From assembly GCA_002479645.1 (NCBI GenBank), contig DLOO01000031.1:57273-75591 (forward strand): a stretch of DNA of 18,319 nt, given 5' to 3'. The notes beneath the pieces were generated by a model. It saw only the letters and a program-made list of their open reading frames with translations. It was not told the origin of the DNA and did not search any database. The translations under genes and the position numbers were made by a program. Below, piece by piece: positions 1-7,465 of the stretch. Within the stretch, counting starts at the first letter, position 1, and each line of letters starts with the position of its first letter. Source of the DNA: Lachnoclostridium sp. UBA7482. GTDB lineage: Bacteria > Bacillota > Clostridia > Lachnospirales > Lachnospiraceae.

Positions 1-1001
1 TTCTTTGCACCGAGAACAATCCTCTCCTCTTCCCAGAGAATCGGAATGTTCTTGCCCGGATGCTTTGCTGCGTCAATCACATCGGAAACCACCGCGCTTG
101 CTGTCGGGAGCTTACCTGCGCCGCGTCCGTAGCACATGACATCATCCAGCTTGTTCCCTCGAATCAAAATTGCATTAAATACGCCGTTCACCGGATAAAG
201 CGGGTTGTCGGACAGAATCATCTTGGGCGCTACCATGGCATAAACGGTACCGTCCTTCCGATAGCTCTCGCCCAGAAGCTTGATGCCCCTGCCAAGCTTG
301 TTTGCATAAGCAACGTCCACATCGGAAATGCCGGTAATCCCTTCGGTATAAATGTCCTCGTAGTCAACCTGCCGGCCATAAGCCAGCGAAGTCAAAATCG
401 CAATCTTACGGCAGGCATCATGGCCTTCGATGTCTGCGGCAGGATTTCTCTCCGCATAGCCCTTAGCCTGCGCATCCTTCAGTACATCGTCAAATGAGGT
501 ACCATTCTCACGCATCTGCGTCATCATATAGTTGGTGGTGCCGTTCAGAATACCCTCAACCTTTTCTACTTCATCCGCCGTAATCGAGCGAATCAACTGA
601 CGAATTACCGGAATACCGCCGCCGACACTTGCCTCGAACAGGTAGTTGCAATCCTTCTCCTGTGCAATACGAATCAATTCCGCACCATGCTTTGCAACCA
701 GCTCCTTGTTGGAGGTACATACGCTGCGGCCGCTCAGAAGCGCTCTTTTGGTAAAGTCATAAGCAGGCTTCAAACCACCCATTACCTCAACAAGAATCTC
801 AACCTCGGGATCTTGGATAATATCCTCAAAGTTATGTGTCAGAACCTTCTCTACCGGATCTCCGGGAAATTCGCGCAAATCCAAAACATACTTGATTTCA
901 ATCGGCTTACCCACACGCTTCGCAATAATTTCGGCATTCTCCGTAAGTACTTCAAATACACCGGAGCCTACCGTACCATACCCTAAAATAGCAACTTTCA
1001 T
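1..1001 (-). CDS. hom: homoserine dehydrogenase, N-terminal 333 residues (runs off the left edge)
   Basis: NAD(P)H-dependent homoserine dehydrogenase reduces aspartate semialdehyde to homoserine, the branch point to threonine and methionine, in the cytoplasm. The reading frame is open from an ATG at 1001, preceded by GGAGG, to the window edge with no stop. The translation starts MKVAILGYGTVGSG, a Rossmann GxGxxG motif. It continues with an NGTTNYM motif at about residue 153 and AERNPAADIEGHDA near 180-193, the substrate and catalytic segment of the family. Only about 333 residues are visible; family members in Bacillota usually run past 400 and end in an ACT domain, which would lie outside the window. 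It sits 32 bases downstream of the thrR-like gene on the same strand, so both are probably transcribed from the promoter at 1529-1557. Confidence 0.95.
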   Translation of the reverse strand, partial: MKVAILGYGTVGSGVFEVLTENAEIIAKRVGKPIEIKYVLDLREFPGDPVEKVLTHNFEDIIQDPEVEILVEVMGGLKPAYDFTKRALLSGRSVCTSNKELVAKHGAELIRIAQEKDCNYLFEASVGGGIPVIRQLIRSITADEVEKVEGILNGTTNYMMTQMRENGTSFDDVLKDAQAKGYAERNPAADIEGHDACRKIAILTSLAYGRQVDYEDIYTEGITGISDVDVAYANKLGRGIKLLGESYRKDGTVYAMVAPKMILSDNPLYPVNGVFNAILIRGNKLDDVMCYGRGAGKLPTASAVVSDVIDAAKHPGKNIPILWEEERIVLGAK

Positions 1002-1033
1002 GTTTGTTTCCTCCAAAACCCATATTCAAGGCG

Positions 1034-1474
1034 TTACTCTCTGCCCAAAATTTTCAAATAATGTACTCCCGGGATTGCCCGCAATTCCTCCAGCAGGGTA
1101 TCGACTCCCACCGACTCCGGCAGAATCTCAAATCCCAGTGCAACGGATGCAATTCCTCCAATCGGAATGCTCTGCTGGATTGTCAGGATGTTCGCCTTGC
1201 ACTTTGCAATCTGTGTAAGTATCGATGACAGGATTCCTGTCTGGTCGTCTACCTGCAGGATGACATTCAGCGTTTTGCCCCGTGAATTTTCATGGAACGG
1301 CAGAACGTCGTCCTTATATTTGTAAAATGAACTGCGGCTAAGTCCAACCTGCTCCGTCGCTTCCTGAACGGTCAATGCCTTTTCGCTGTCCAACAGATGC
1401 TTCGCCTCCACAACCTTCAGCAAAACTTCAGGAAGCGCTTTTTTCTTTACAATATAATATTGTTCTGATTTCAT
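1034..1474 (-). CDS. thrR: ACT-domain threonine-pathway regulator, ThrR (PheB/UPF0735) family
   Basis: A 146-residue cytoplasmic protein with a short helix-turn-helix near residues 35-55 (TVQEATEQVGLSRSSFYKYK) and an ACT domain from about 70 to 143 (NVILQVDDQTGILSSIL). This is the layout of the PheB/UPF0735 family. The Bacillus subtilis member was renamed ThrR because it is a DNA-binding regulator of the threonine genes. The ACT domain is expected to bind an amino acid, probably threonine. The gene lies directly upstream of hom with a 32-base gap, which supports the ThrR assignment over the older chorismate-mutase naming. The ATG is preceded by AAGGAAGG. A consensus promoter lies about 55 bases upstream. 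That it regulates its own promoter is inference; no operator was identified. Confidence 0.88.
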   Translation of the reverse strand: MKSEQYYIVKKKALPEVLLKVVEAKHLLDSEKALTVQEATEQVGLSRSSFYKYKDDVLPFHENSRGKTLNVILQVDDQTGILSSILTQIAKCKANILTIQQSIPIGGIASVALGFEILPESVGVDTLLEELRAIPGVHYLKILGRE

Positions 1475-1528
1475 ACGGTTCCTTCCTTATCTGTTTTTCG
1501 CAGACACACATTTGTCCGTTCAGAAAAG

Positions 1529-1557
1529 ATTATATCACAACCAAAACGAAAAATCAA
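1529..1557 (-). promoter_or_regulatory. sigma-A type promoter of thrR-hom
   Basis: On the minus strand a TTGATT -35 box (1552-1557) is followed after exactly 17 bases by a perfect TATAAT -10 box (1529-1534). Transcription would begin near 1521, leaving a leader of about 47 bases before the thrR ATG. The -35 box lies just past the T tract of the preceding terminator hairpin. Confidence 0.85.
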
Positions 1558-1563
1558 CCCACA

Positions 1564-1667
1564 AAAAAATAACCCGGCATGTCGACATTCTGCTCCCTGT
1601 CCTATGCAGGCAATGTAATTATACAAAGCCTACACAGGACAGGAAGCAGAAACCGCATACCGGGGTT
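1564..1667 (-). terminator. very long stem-loop with T tract after ctpA
   Basis: On the minus strand the sequence folds into one nested hairpin. The inner arms are 1590-1611 and 1628-1649, 22 pairs counting three G-T wobbles. The outer arms are 1571-1581 and 1656-1667, with one bulge. A run of T follows at 1564-1570. The wobbles pair on the minus strand but would be C-A mismatches on the plus strand, so the structure is built for the minus-strand transcript. It follows the stop of ctpA and precedes the thrR promoter, so a terminator for the ftsE-ftsX-M23-ctpA operon is the simplest reading. At about 97 bases it is far longer than an ordinary intrinsic terminator. Confidence 0.75.
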
Positions 1668-1674
1668 TCGTTTC

Positions 1675-2904
1675 TTACTGTCCGAGCAACTGCTCAACCG
1701 CTGCCTGAATCTGATTATCCTCTTCAATCGGAATCGTCACCTGATTCTTCAGATCCTCATCCAGCTCTACTTCCACATCCGGCTTCAGGGCAATACCATG
1801 GATACATACTCCCTTGGGTGTAAAATATCGTGAAATCGTAACCTTCATTGCCGAACCGTCCTTCATCGGAAGAAGCGTCTGCACAATACCTTTGCCGAAG
1901 CTCTGTGTTCCGACAAGCTTCGCAAGACCGTAATCCTGCAATGCACCGGCAAATACCTCCGAAGCACTTGCACTGTTGCCGTTAATCAATACGGCAATCG
2001 GAACATTTACCGTTTTGCCGTTATTCGACTTGTGCTCTTCACGCTGTCCGTATTTGTCCTCCATATAAACAAGCATGTCGCCCTTCGGAACAATACGGCT
2101 CAGCATACCGCACACGGTGGAAAGCAATCCGCCGGGGTTGTCACGCAGATCCACAACCAAACCCTGCATCCCCTGAACTTCCAAATCGTCCACAGCCTCA
2201 ATAAACTGCTTCTCGGTTACCTCGTCAAATTCCGTAACTGCAATATAACCGATCTTATCTGCAAGCATCTGGTATTCCACCGTAGGAATCTCTATGAAAG
2301 CACGCTCTACCACAACTTCCTTGTAATCACTATCTCCGCTATGGAATATCTTAAGCTTTACGGTTGTTCCCGGGTCCCCTTTTACCTTGGAAACGGCCTC
2401 TGTCAAATCCATGCCAATCGTAGACTCCCCTTCAATTTCAACCAGAATGTCTCCCGGCAGGATACCGGCCTTATGTGCAGGACCATCCTTGAATGGCTTC
2501 ACGAAAATGATATTTCCCTGCGCATCCTGGCTTACCGTAGAACCGACGCCTGCGTATCGTCCGGCGGAGGACTCGTTAAATTCAATATACTCTTCCGGTG
2601 TATAGTAGGTCGTATACACATCTCCCAAACTATCTACCAGACCTGCATAAATTCCTTCCGCCGCCTTCTCTGCGTCAATATCGTCAATATAATAGTAATC
2701 AAGCAGAGTCAGGATGTTTTCTATCTTCTCGGTATAATTCCGCTCATTCAAAGCCTTAATCAGCTCTGCTCCCGCAGCGTTACCGCTTCCGTCAGGCTTG
2801 ACATTCAAAGCATTGTCGTCGTTCTGGCCGCAGGCTATCATGGTAAACAACAAAGTTGCTACCACCATACCGGAAACCAAACCTAAAAAGAATCTCTTAT
2901 TCAC
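1675..2904 (-). CDS. ctpA: S41 family C-terminal processing peptidase (CtpA/CtpB type)
   Basis: An exported serine protease of 409 residues. The N-terminus is a hydrophobic segment (about residues 6-24) ending in Cys25 in the context MIAC, a weak lipobox, so it is either a lipoprotein or a single-pass anchored protein. A PDZ domain spans about 112-185 (DGPAHKAGILPGDILVEIEG). The S41 catalytic domain follows, with DNPGG near 255, the nucleophile Ser313 in NSASASE and the general base Lys338 in SFGKG, spaced 25 residues as in Tsp/Prc. I chose the GTG at 2904 because GGAGG lies 6 bases upstream and the protein then begins with a normal signal segment. An ATG 26 codons earlier lacks a good ribosome site and lies in an intercistronic hairpin. 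It is the last gene of the ftsEX operon and may process wall hydrolases or their regulators. Confidence 0.93.
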   Translation of the reverse strand: MNKRFFLGLVSGMVVATLLFTMIACGQNDDNALNVKPDGSGNAAGAELIKALNERNYTEKIENILTLLDYYYIDDIDAEKAAEGIYAGLVDSLGDVYTTYYTPEEYIEFNESSAGRYAGVGSTVSQDAQGNIIFVKPFKDGPAHKAGILPGDILVEIEGESTIGMDLTEAVSKVKGDPGTTVKLKIFHSGDSDYKEVVVERAFIEIPTVEYQMLADKIGYIAVTEFDEVTEKQFIEAVDDLEVQGMQGLVVDLRDNPGGLLSTVCGMLSRIVPKGDMLVYMEDKYGQREEHKSNNGKTVNVPIAVLINGNSASASEVFAGALQDYGLAKLVGTQSFGKGIVQTLLPMKDGSAMKVTISRYFTPKGVCIHGIALKPDVEVELDEDLKNQVTIPIEEDNQIQAAVEQLLGQ

Positions 2905-2943
2905 TGTGAACCTCCATCTAATTTCCCTCTGGATATTTGCAAA

Positions 2944-2969
2944 GAACAGCACAGTTTCCCGTGCTGTTC
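2944..2969 (-). other. intercistronic hairpin between the M23 gene and ctpA
   Basis: A perfect 9-bp stem, GAACAGCAC (2944-2952) and GTGCTGTTC (2961-2969), with an 8-base loop, lies in the 78-base gap before ctpA. On the minus strand it is followed by TTCTTTG, a weak T-rich stretch. It could be a partial terminator or an mRNA processing or stabilising element that sets ctpA expression below the upstream genes. Confidence 0.55.
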
Positions 2970-2982
2970 CCACATTTTGCAT

Positions 2983-4371
2983 TTAATATTTTATATAAAG
3001 CAACGGGTCTACCGGAGTACCGTTCTTATAGACGCTGAAATGCAGATGCGGTCCGGTGGAAACGCCTGTAGAACCTACCAAACCAATCACCTGACCCTGC
3101 AGAACATAATCACCCGCGCTACAAAGCATCTTGGACATATGCAGGTAACGGGTAACATAACCGTTACCATGATCAATATATACATGCCAGCCGCCGGTTA
3201 GATTGTGAGCACTCTCTATGACACGGCCTGCAAGCGAAGCAACAATCTGTTCTCCGGTATAACCACCGATGTCAACCCCCTTGTGATAGCTGCTGGCGCC
3301 CTCTGTCGGAGGGATACGCGGACCGAATCGGGAACCGATATGACTGTTGCCGGGCAGCGGCCAGATCATCTTGCCCGGGTCGGTAACATCGACCTTCGGA
3401 ATATCGGCAGCGTTGTTGTAACCGCTCGGAGGAACCGCATCGTAATTCGGCTTCCCTGCATTGGGATTATCGGGATGCTTTGCCTGCTCTTCCTTCCGGC
3501 GTCTTTCCTCTTCTTCTTGTGCCTTACGAATCTCTTCCGCTTCTTTTCTGATGGCTTCTTCTATTGTCATCTGCTGCTTGGAAATCTCGACAATATAATC
3601 CTCAAGAATTTCTTCGTTCAGTCCGATTTCTTTCTGATACTTCTCCATTGCCTCTTTTTTCATCTCAATGACTCTCTGGGCAAATTCGTAATCGTTCTGA
3701 TACATTTCCTGCGTTTTCTCTACTGCGGCAATCTTCGCTTCGAGGTATACCTGATAATCGGCAATCCGGCGCTTGGTTTCCAAGTAACGATTCAGAAGAT
3801 TATTATCATACTCCGTAATCTTACCGACATATTCTACCTGGTTCAGCAAATCCGTCAGACTGTGCGAATCAAGAATCATTTCAATATAAGTTGTACTGCC
3901 ATTTTCATAAATATACTGCAAACGCTTCTTCATCGTCTTGTACTGTTCCTCGGCCAAAGCCTCGGCAGCCGCAAGATCTGTCTGAATCTGCTGATATTCC
4001 CGATTGAGCTGATTCAAATCGTCCTGAATCGAAAGCATATCGAGCATAATCTGATTCTGCTTTTTGTCCATATCCTCAATATATTTCAGGATATCCGAAT
4101 AATCACTCTTCAGCGCTGCCAATTCAGCTTCAATTTTGCGTTTCTGCTCCTCGGCCTCCTTTTTCTTGCGTTCCGCCTCCGCCTTCGTTTCCGAATAACT
4201 GCTCTTCTCTACTACGCCTCCTCCCAAATTCTGAAGACGTGTTTCCAATGCAGCATATGCAACCAATTTTTCGGAGGGCTTGCTGTTTCCGAGAACAAGA
4301 CCGACACCGGACAGCACAATGGCGGCGGAAAAAGCGATACATAAAGCAGCAATCCAATTTTTGTTTTTCAT
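2983..4371 (-). CDS. coiled-coil M23 (LytM) peptidoglycan endopeptidase, FtsEX partner
   Basis: A 462-residue exported murein hydrolase. Residues 7-28 form a signal or anchor helix. About 55-295 is charged coiled coil, rich in E, K and Q and interrupted near 155-185 by a non-charged stretch (MILDSHSLTDLLNQVEYVGK). A short Pro/Asn linker follows, then an M23 domain from about 335 to 462. The zinc and catalytic residues are present: H363 and D367 in HKGVD, H411 in RYLHM, and H442/H444 in HLHF. It starts 15 bases after the ftsX stop, with GGAGGAG before the ATG. Coiled coil plus LytM next to ftsEX is the architecture of EnvC in Gram-negatives and is analogous to PcsB in streptococci. Unlike EnvC, whose LytM site is degenerate, this one looks catalytically complete, so it may cut peptide cross-links itself under FtsEX control. 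Confidence 0.92.
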   Translation of the reverse strand: MKNKNWIAALCIAFSAAIVLSGVGLVLGNSKPSEKLVAYAALETRLQNLGGGVVEKSSYSETKAEAERKKKEAEEQKRKIEAELAALKSDYSDILKYIEDMDKKQNQIMLDMLSIQDDLNQLNREYQQIQTDLAAAEALAEEQYKTMKKRLQYIYENGSTTYIEMILDSHSLTDLLNQVEYVGKITEYDNNLLNRYLETKRRIADYQVYLEAKIAAVEKTQEMYQNDYEFAQRVIEMKKEAMEKYQKEIGLNEEILEDYIVEISKQQMTIEEAIRKEAEEIRKAQEEEERRRKEEQAKHPDNPNAGKPNYDAVPPSGYNNAADIPKVDVTDPGKMIWPLPGNSHIGSRFGPRIPPTEGASSYHKGVDIGGYTGEQIVASLAGRVIESAHNLTGGWHVYIDHGNGYVTRYLHMSKMLCSAGDYVLQGQVIGLVGSTGVSTGPHLHFSVYKNGTPVDPLLYIKY

Positions 4372-4386
4372 TCAATCTCCTCCATT

Positions 4387-5304
4387 TTACATTTGACGAA
4401 TCTTCCTGAGCTGCTTATTCAAAGTGAAGTAACTTCCCAGAAAACCGATTCCGACACCGATACAAATGGATACCGGCGCCAACACGCCGAATACCTGGCT
4501 TGTTTTTACAAAGTTCAATGTGTTAAACAAGCTGCTGAACTTGCTTGCGATTAACTCGATAATCTTATAGTACAGTGCATACAGGATAGATAACGGGATG
4601 CAGGCGCCCAAAAGCCCGATTACCACACCCTCGACAAGGAATGGTGCACGAACAAAGATATCTGTTGCGCCAATCAGGTGCATAATCGAAATCTCCTTGC
4701 GCCGAACCGAAACACCCATGGTAACGGTCGTGCTGATCAGGAAGGTTGCAATACAAAGCAGCAATCCGATAATCGCAATGGACCCGATACTCAGAATATG
4801 ATTCATACGGGTCAGCGTCTTAACCAGATCCTCCGTATCGTTTACCTTACGGATTCCTTTCAGCTCTGCAATCTTCTGTGCCATCTCCTGCTGAGAATCG
4901 ACAGATTTGAAGAAAATCGTAAAGGACGCCGAATCCTCCAGCGGATTATCATCGCCAAAGGTGCTGGCCAGTTCCTCCGTCAAATGGCTCTCCTTATACT
5001 CTTCCCATGTATCCTCCGCAGATTTATAGGTTACCGATTTCACTTCATCGTAGCTTTCAATTTTGGTCTTCAGTTCATTGATCTGTTCCTGGGTAACCCC
5101 CTCGTCAAAAAAGGCGGTAATCCCGACATTCGTCTCTGCTTCCAAAAGCATAAACCGAACATTAACAAGAAGAAAATACATTACGCCGAACAAAAAAAGA
5201 CACGCAGTCATCGTTGCAACAGACGCAATCGAGAACAGTTTATTTCTTCCGATATTTTTGATTCCCTGATGAAAACAATATGCAAAGGAGCTGATATTAT
5301 TCAT
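4387..5304 (-). CDS. ftsX: cell-division ABC transporter-like permease FtsX
   Basis: A 305-residue membrane protein with the FtsX layout: a cytoplasmic N-terminus, TM1 at about 23-48, a roughly 120-residue extracytoplasmic domain, then three more membrane helices at about 170-196, 221-247 and 270-292. With FtsE it transmits ATP hydrolysis across the membrane to activate peptidoglycan hydrolases at the division site. I chose the ATG at 5304 because AGGGGGG lies 9 bases upstream and the ATG overlaps the end of ftsE by 8 bases, typical of translational coupling. An ATG ten codons earlier would fall inside ftsE and has no obvious ribosome site. The immediate downstream gene is the coiled-coil M23 peptidase, its expected partner. 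Confidence 0.95.
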   Translation of the reverse strand: MNNISSFAYCFHQGIKNIGRNKLFSIASVATMTACLFLFGVMYFLLVNVRFMLLEAETNVGITAFFDEGVTQEQINELKTKIESYDEVKSVTYKSAEDTWEEYKESHLTEELASTFGDDNPLEDSASFTIFFKSVDSQQEMAQKIAELKGIRKVNDTEDLVKTLTRMNHILSIGSIAIIGLLLCIATFLISTTVTMGVSVRRKEISIMHLIGATDIFVRAPFLVEGVVIGLLGACIPLSILYALYYKIIELIASKFSSLFNTLNFVKTSQVFGVLAPVSICIGVGIGFLGSYFTLNKQLRKIRQM

Positions 5305-6094
5305 GCGTATAGCCCCCCCTCTTATCTTCAACAATCACACCGTTGTGTACGGAAATCACTCGTTTCTGCATCTTGTTGACGATTTCCTGATTATGTGTTA
5401 CGACCACGACCGTGGTACCTCTTTTATTAATCTCCTCCAGGAGCTCCATAATTTCCCATGAGTTCTGCGGATCAAGATTACCGGTCGGCTCATCGGCGAG
5501 CAAAATCATGGGATTGTTCACAAGTGCGCGAGCCAGTGCAACTCTCTGCTGCTCGCCGCCGGACAATTCTGTCGGCTTGCTGCGGAATTTGTTACTCAGC
5601 CCTACCAGATTGAGAACCTTTGATACTTCCTTCGGAATACGCCTTGCCGACGCTCCGATAACCTGCTGCGCAAATGCTACATTTTCATAAACATTCCGTT
5701 CCTGCAGCAGGCGGAAATCCTGAAATACAATCCCAATATTTCTGCGATACTTACAAACCTGACGCTTCTTCAGGCCTGCCAGATCCTTACCCGCAACATA
5801 GATACGACCTTCCGTCGGTGAAACTTCTTTCATCATCAGACGAATCATTGTGGACTTACCGGAACCGCTGGGACCGACGATAAAAACAAACTCTCCCTTG
5901 CGAACACGGAAGGACACGTCATTCAGCGCCTGGCTATCCGTTGCACCTTCATATTCCTTGGAAACGTGCTCCATGACAATTACCGGCGTCTGCATGGAAT
6001 AGTCGTCTGCTTCCTCATCCGGATAGTCCGCTTCATCCATCATATCCTCGTCATCATAAAACTCGTCCTGAAGATATTCTTTTTCTTTTTTCAT
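5297..6094 (-). CDS. ftsE: cell-division ATP-binding protein FtsE with acidic N-terminal extension
   Basis: ABC ATPase partner of FtsX, 265 residues. Walker A GPSGSGKST is at 74-82, the Q-loop Gln at about 125, the signature LSGGEQQ at 177-183, the Walker B Asp-Glu at 201-202 and the switch His at 234. Typical FtsE proteins are near 220-230 residues. This one has about 34 extra N-terminal residues before the first ABC strand (PVIVMEHV), and about half of them are Asp or Glu. The ribosome site before the ATG at 6094 is modest (AAGGG, 10 bases away). Later in-frame ATGs at codons 18, 19 and 34 could remove much or all of the extension, so the start is not certain. The end overlaps ftsX by 8 bases. 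Confidence 0.94.
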   Translation of the reverse strand: MKKEKEYLQDEFYDDEDMMDEADYPDEEADDYSMQTPVIVMEHVSKEYEGATDSQALNDVSFRVRKGEFVFIVGPSGSGKSTMIRLMMKEVSPTEGRIYVAGKDLAGLKKRQVCKYRRNIGIVFQDFRLLQERNVYENVAFAQQVIGASARRIPKEVSKVLNLVGLSNKFRSKPTELSGGEQQRVALARALVNNPMILLADEPTGNLDPQNSWEIMELLEEINKRGTTVVVVTHNQEIVNKMQKRVISVHNGVIVEDKRGGYTHE

Positions 6095-6163
6095 TTAATA
6101 ATTACCCTTATCTCTTATACGCTAACATTTTCATACCCCCGCACCGGGCGTGGGATATGTATC

Positions 6164-7252
6164 CTAGTACTCCACACTCTCCATGTACTTCATGTACTTT
6201 ACAACCATCAAAGCAATCTTGAAGGTAATTGCATCTTCAAATACACGCAAATCCAGGTTCGTGCTTTTCTGAAGCTTGTCCAGACGATATACCAGAGTAT
6301 TTCTATGGATATACAGCTGTCTGGAGGTTTCCGATACGTTCAAGCTGTTCTCAAAGAACTTGTTAATCGTAACAAGTGTTTCTTCGTCAAATTCATCCGG
6401 AGACCTGCCGTCAAAAATCTCGCGGATAAACATCTTGCAAAGAGGCATCGGGAGCTGGTAAATCAAACGGCCGATTCCAAGGCTGTTGTAAGCTACTACC
6501 TTGCGGTCGCTATAGAAAATCTTGCCGACGTCAAGCGCCATCTTTGCTTCCTTGTAGGAACGGGAAATGTCCTTAATTTCATTTACAATGGTACCGTAAG
6601 CAACGTGAACCGTACTCATTGCCTCTGTATTGAGCATGTCTACAATGACCTTTGCGGTATGCATCAGAGACTCGTAGTTTTCGTTCGGCTTCAATTCCTT
6701 GACAATAATGATGTTCTTCTCGTCCACTGCCGTAATGAAATCCTTTGCCTTGCCGGCAAACAGGGTACGTACCGTCTCCAGTGCGTTGGTATCCTTCTCA
6801 TTCTTCGTCTCAATCAAATAAACCACTCTTCTGGCTTCCGTCTCAATATGAAGCTTCTTTGCGCGGTTGTAAATATCAACAAGGAGCAGATTATCCAAAA
6901 GCAGATTCTTAATGAAATTATCTTTATCAAAGCGTTCCTTGTAAGCCACCAGCAGATTCTGAATCTGGAAGGTAGCCAATTTACCAACCATATATACATC
7001 GTCGGAGTCGCCTTTCGCGAGAAGAATGTACTCCAGCTGGTGATCGTCATATACCTTAAAAAACTGATACTCCTGAATTACCTGACTGTCGGCAGGAGAC
7101 TCGGCAAATGCAGAAACCAAAGACTCATAATTCTCTGCATTGCTCATAGTTGTTGCCAGGGGCTTACCCTCCGTATCCATTACGCACAGGTCTACTCTGG
7201 CAATTGATTTCATGCCGTCAATTGTATTTTGAAGTATCTGATTCGATATCAT
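6164..7252 (-). CDS. CdaR/PucR family transcriptional regulator
   Basis: A 362-residue cytoplasmic regulator. The N-terminal part (about 3-130, beginning SNQILQNTIDGMKSIARVDLCVMD) resembles the sugar-diacid-recognition domain of CdaR. The middle (about 137-250) corresponds to the degenerate GGDEF-like domain of that family. The C-terminus holds the PucR-type helix-turn-helix (SLNVSETSRQLYIHRNTLVYR, about 303-323). CdaR relatives sense small carboxylates, but no diacid-metabolism gene is nearby, so the ligand here is unknown. It has its own promoter (7352-7380) and ends 69 bases before ftsE on the same strand, so it may be co-transcribed with or control the ftsEX operon. Family assignment is firm; the target is inference. 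Confidence 0.88.
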   Translation of the reverse strand: MISNQILQNTIDGMKSIARVDLCVMDTEGKPLATTMSNAENYESLVSAFAESPADSQVIQEYQFFKVYDDHQLEYILLAKGDSDDVYMVGKLATFQIQNLLVAYKERFDKDNFIKNLLLDNLLLVDIYNRAKKLHIETEARRVVYLIETKNEKDTNALETVRTLFAGKAKDFITAVDEKNIIIVKELKPNENYESLMHTAKVIVDMLNTEAMSTVHVAYGTIVNEIKDISRSYKEAKMALDVGKIFYSDRKVVAYNSLGIGRLIYQLPMPLCKMFIREIFDGRSPDEFDEETLVTINKFFENSLNVSETSRQLYIHRNTLVYRLDKLQKSTNLDLRVFEDAITFKIALMVVKYMKYMESVEY

Positions 7253-7315
7253 GATTCACCACGCCTTTCCTACTGCCTTCTCACTCGTTTCCGACGAAAT
7301 AACCCCTGGTACCCA

Positions 7316-7330
7316 TAGGCGCACCGCCTA
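7316..7330. promoter_or_regulatory. 6+3+6 inverted repeat in the CdaR-type gene leader
   Basis: The sequence TAGGCG-CAC-CGCCTA is a perfect inverted repeat located about 15-30 bases downstream of the predicted transcription start and about 65 bases before the start codon. It could be an operator (perhaps autoregulatory) or a small leader hairpin. Confidence 0.4.
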
Positions 7331-7351
7331 CTTTCCATACATACCACATGT

Positions 7352-7380
7352 ATTGTAACATTTTCGTAATAAAATGGCAA
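7352..7380 (-). promoter_or_regulatory. sigma-A type promoter of the CdaR-type regulator
   Basis: On the minus strand TTGCCA (7375-7380) is separated by exactly 17 bases from TACAAT (7352-7357). The predicted start near 7345 leaves a leader of about 93 bases. Confidence 0.8.
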
Positions 7381-7419
7381 GCATTTTACAGAAAAAACAC
7401 ATATCCTCCATACAAAGAA

Positions 7420-7443
7420 GGCACCTGCATTTCTGCAAGTGCC
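7420..7443 (-). terminator. terminator-like hairpin after the antitoxin gene
   Basis: A 10-bp stem (7420-7429 with 7434-7443) with a GAAA tetraloop on the minus strand; one pair is a G-T wobble that holds only on that strand. A T-rich TTCTTTG follows on the minus strand. On the plus strand a run of six T follows, so it could act in both directions. It lies 22 bases past the antitoxin stop codon. Confidence 0.7.
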
Positions 7444-7465
7444 CGCTTTTTTATTCAACGTCTTT

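Noticed and set aside
2032..2886. A 284-codon open frame on the plus strand opposite ctpA
   Set aside because: It is exactly antisense to a well-supported peptidase with catalytic motifs, and its translation shows no recognisable domain.
3205..4344. A 379-codon plus-strand frame with many hydrophobic residues that could look like a membrane protein
   Set aside because: It is the antisense shadow of the coiled-coil M23 gene; runs of Lys/Glu codons read in reverse give Phe/Leu-rich sequence.
6130..6162. GC-rich CCCCCGCACCGGGCGTGGG and GGATATGTATCC considered as a terminator before ftsE
   Set aside because: The stem contains a mismatch and no T run follows on the minus strand, so termination there is not supported.
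5966..7207. A 413-codon plus-strand frame opposite ftsE and the CdaR-type gene
   Set aside because: It spans two supported minus-strand genes, has no good ribosome site and shows no family similarity.
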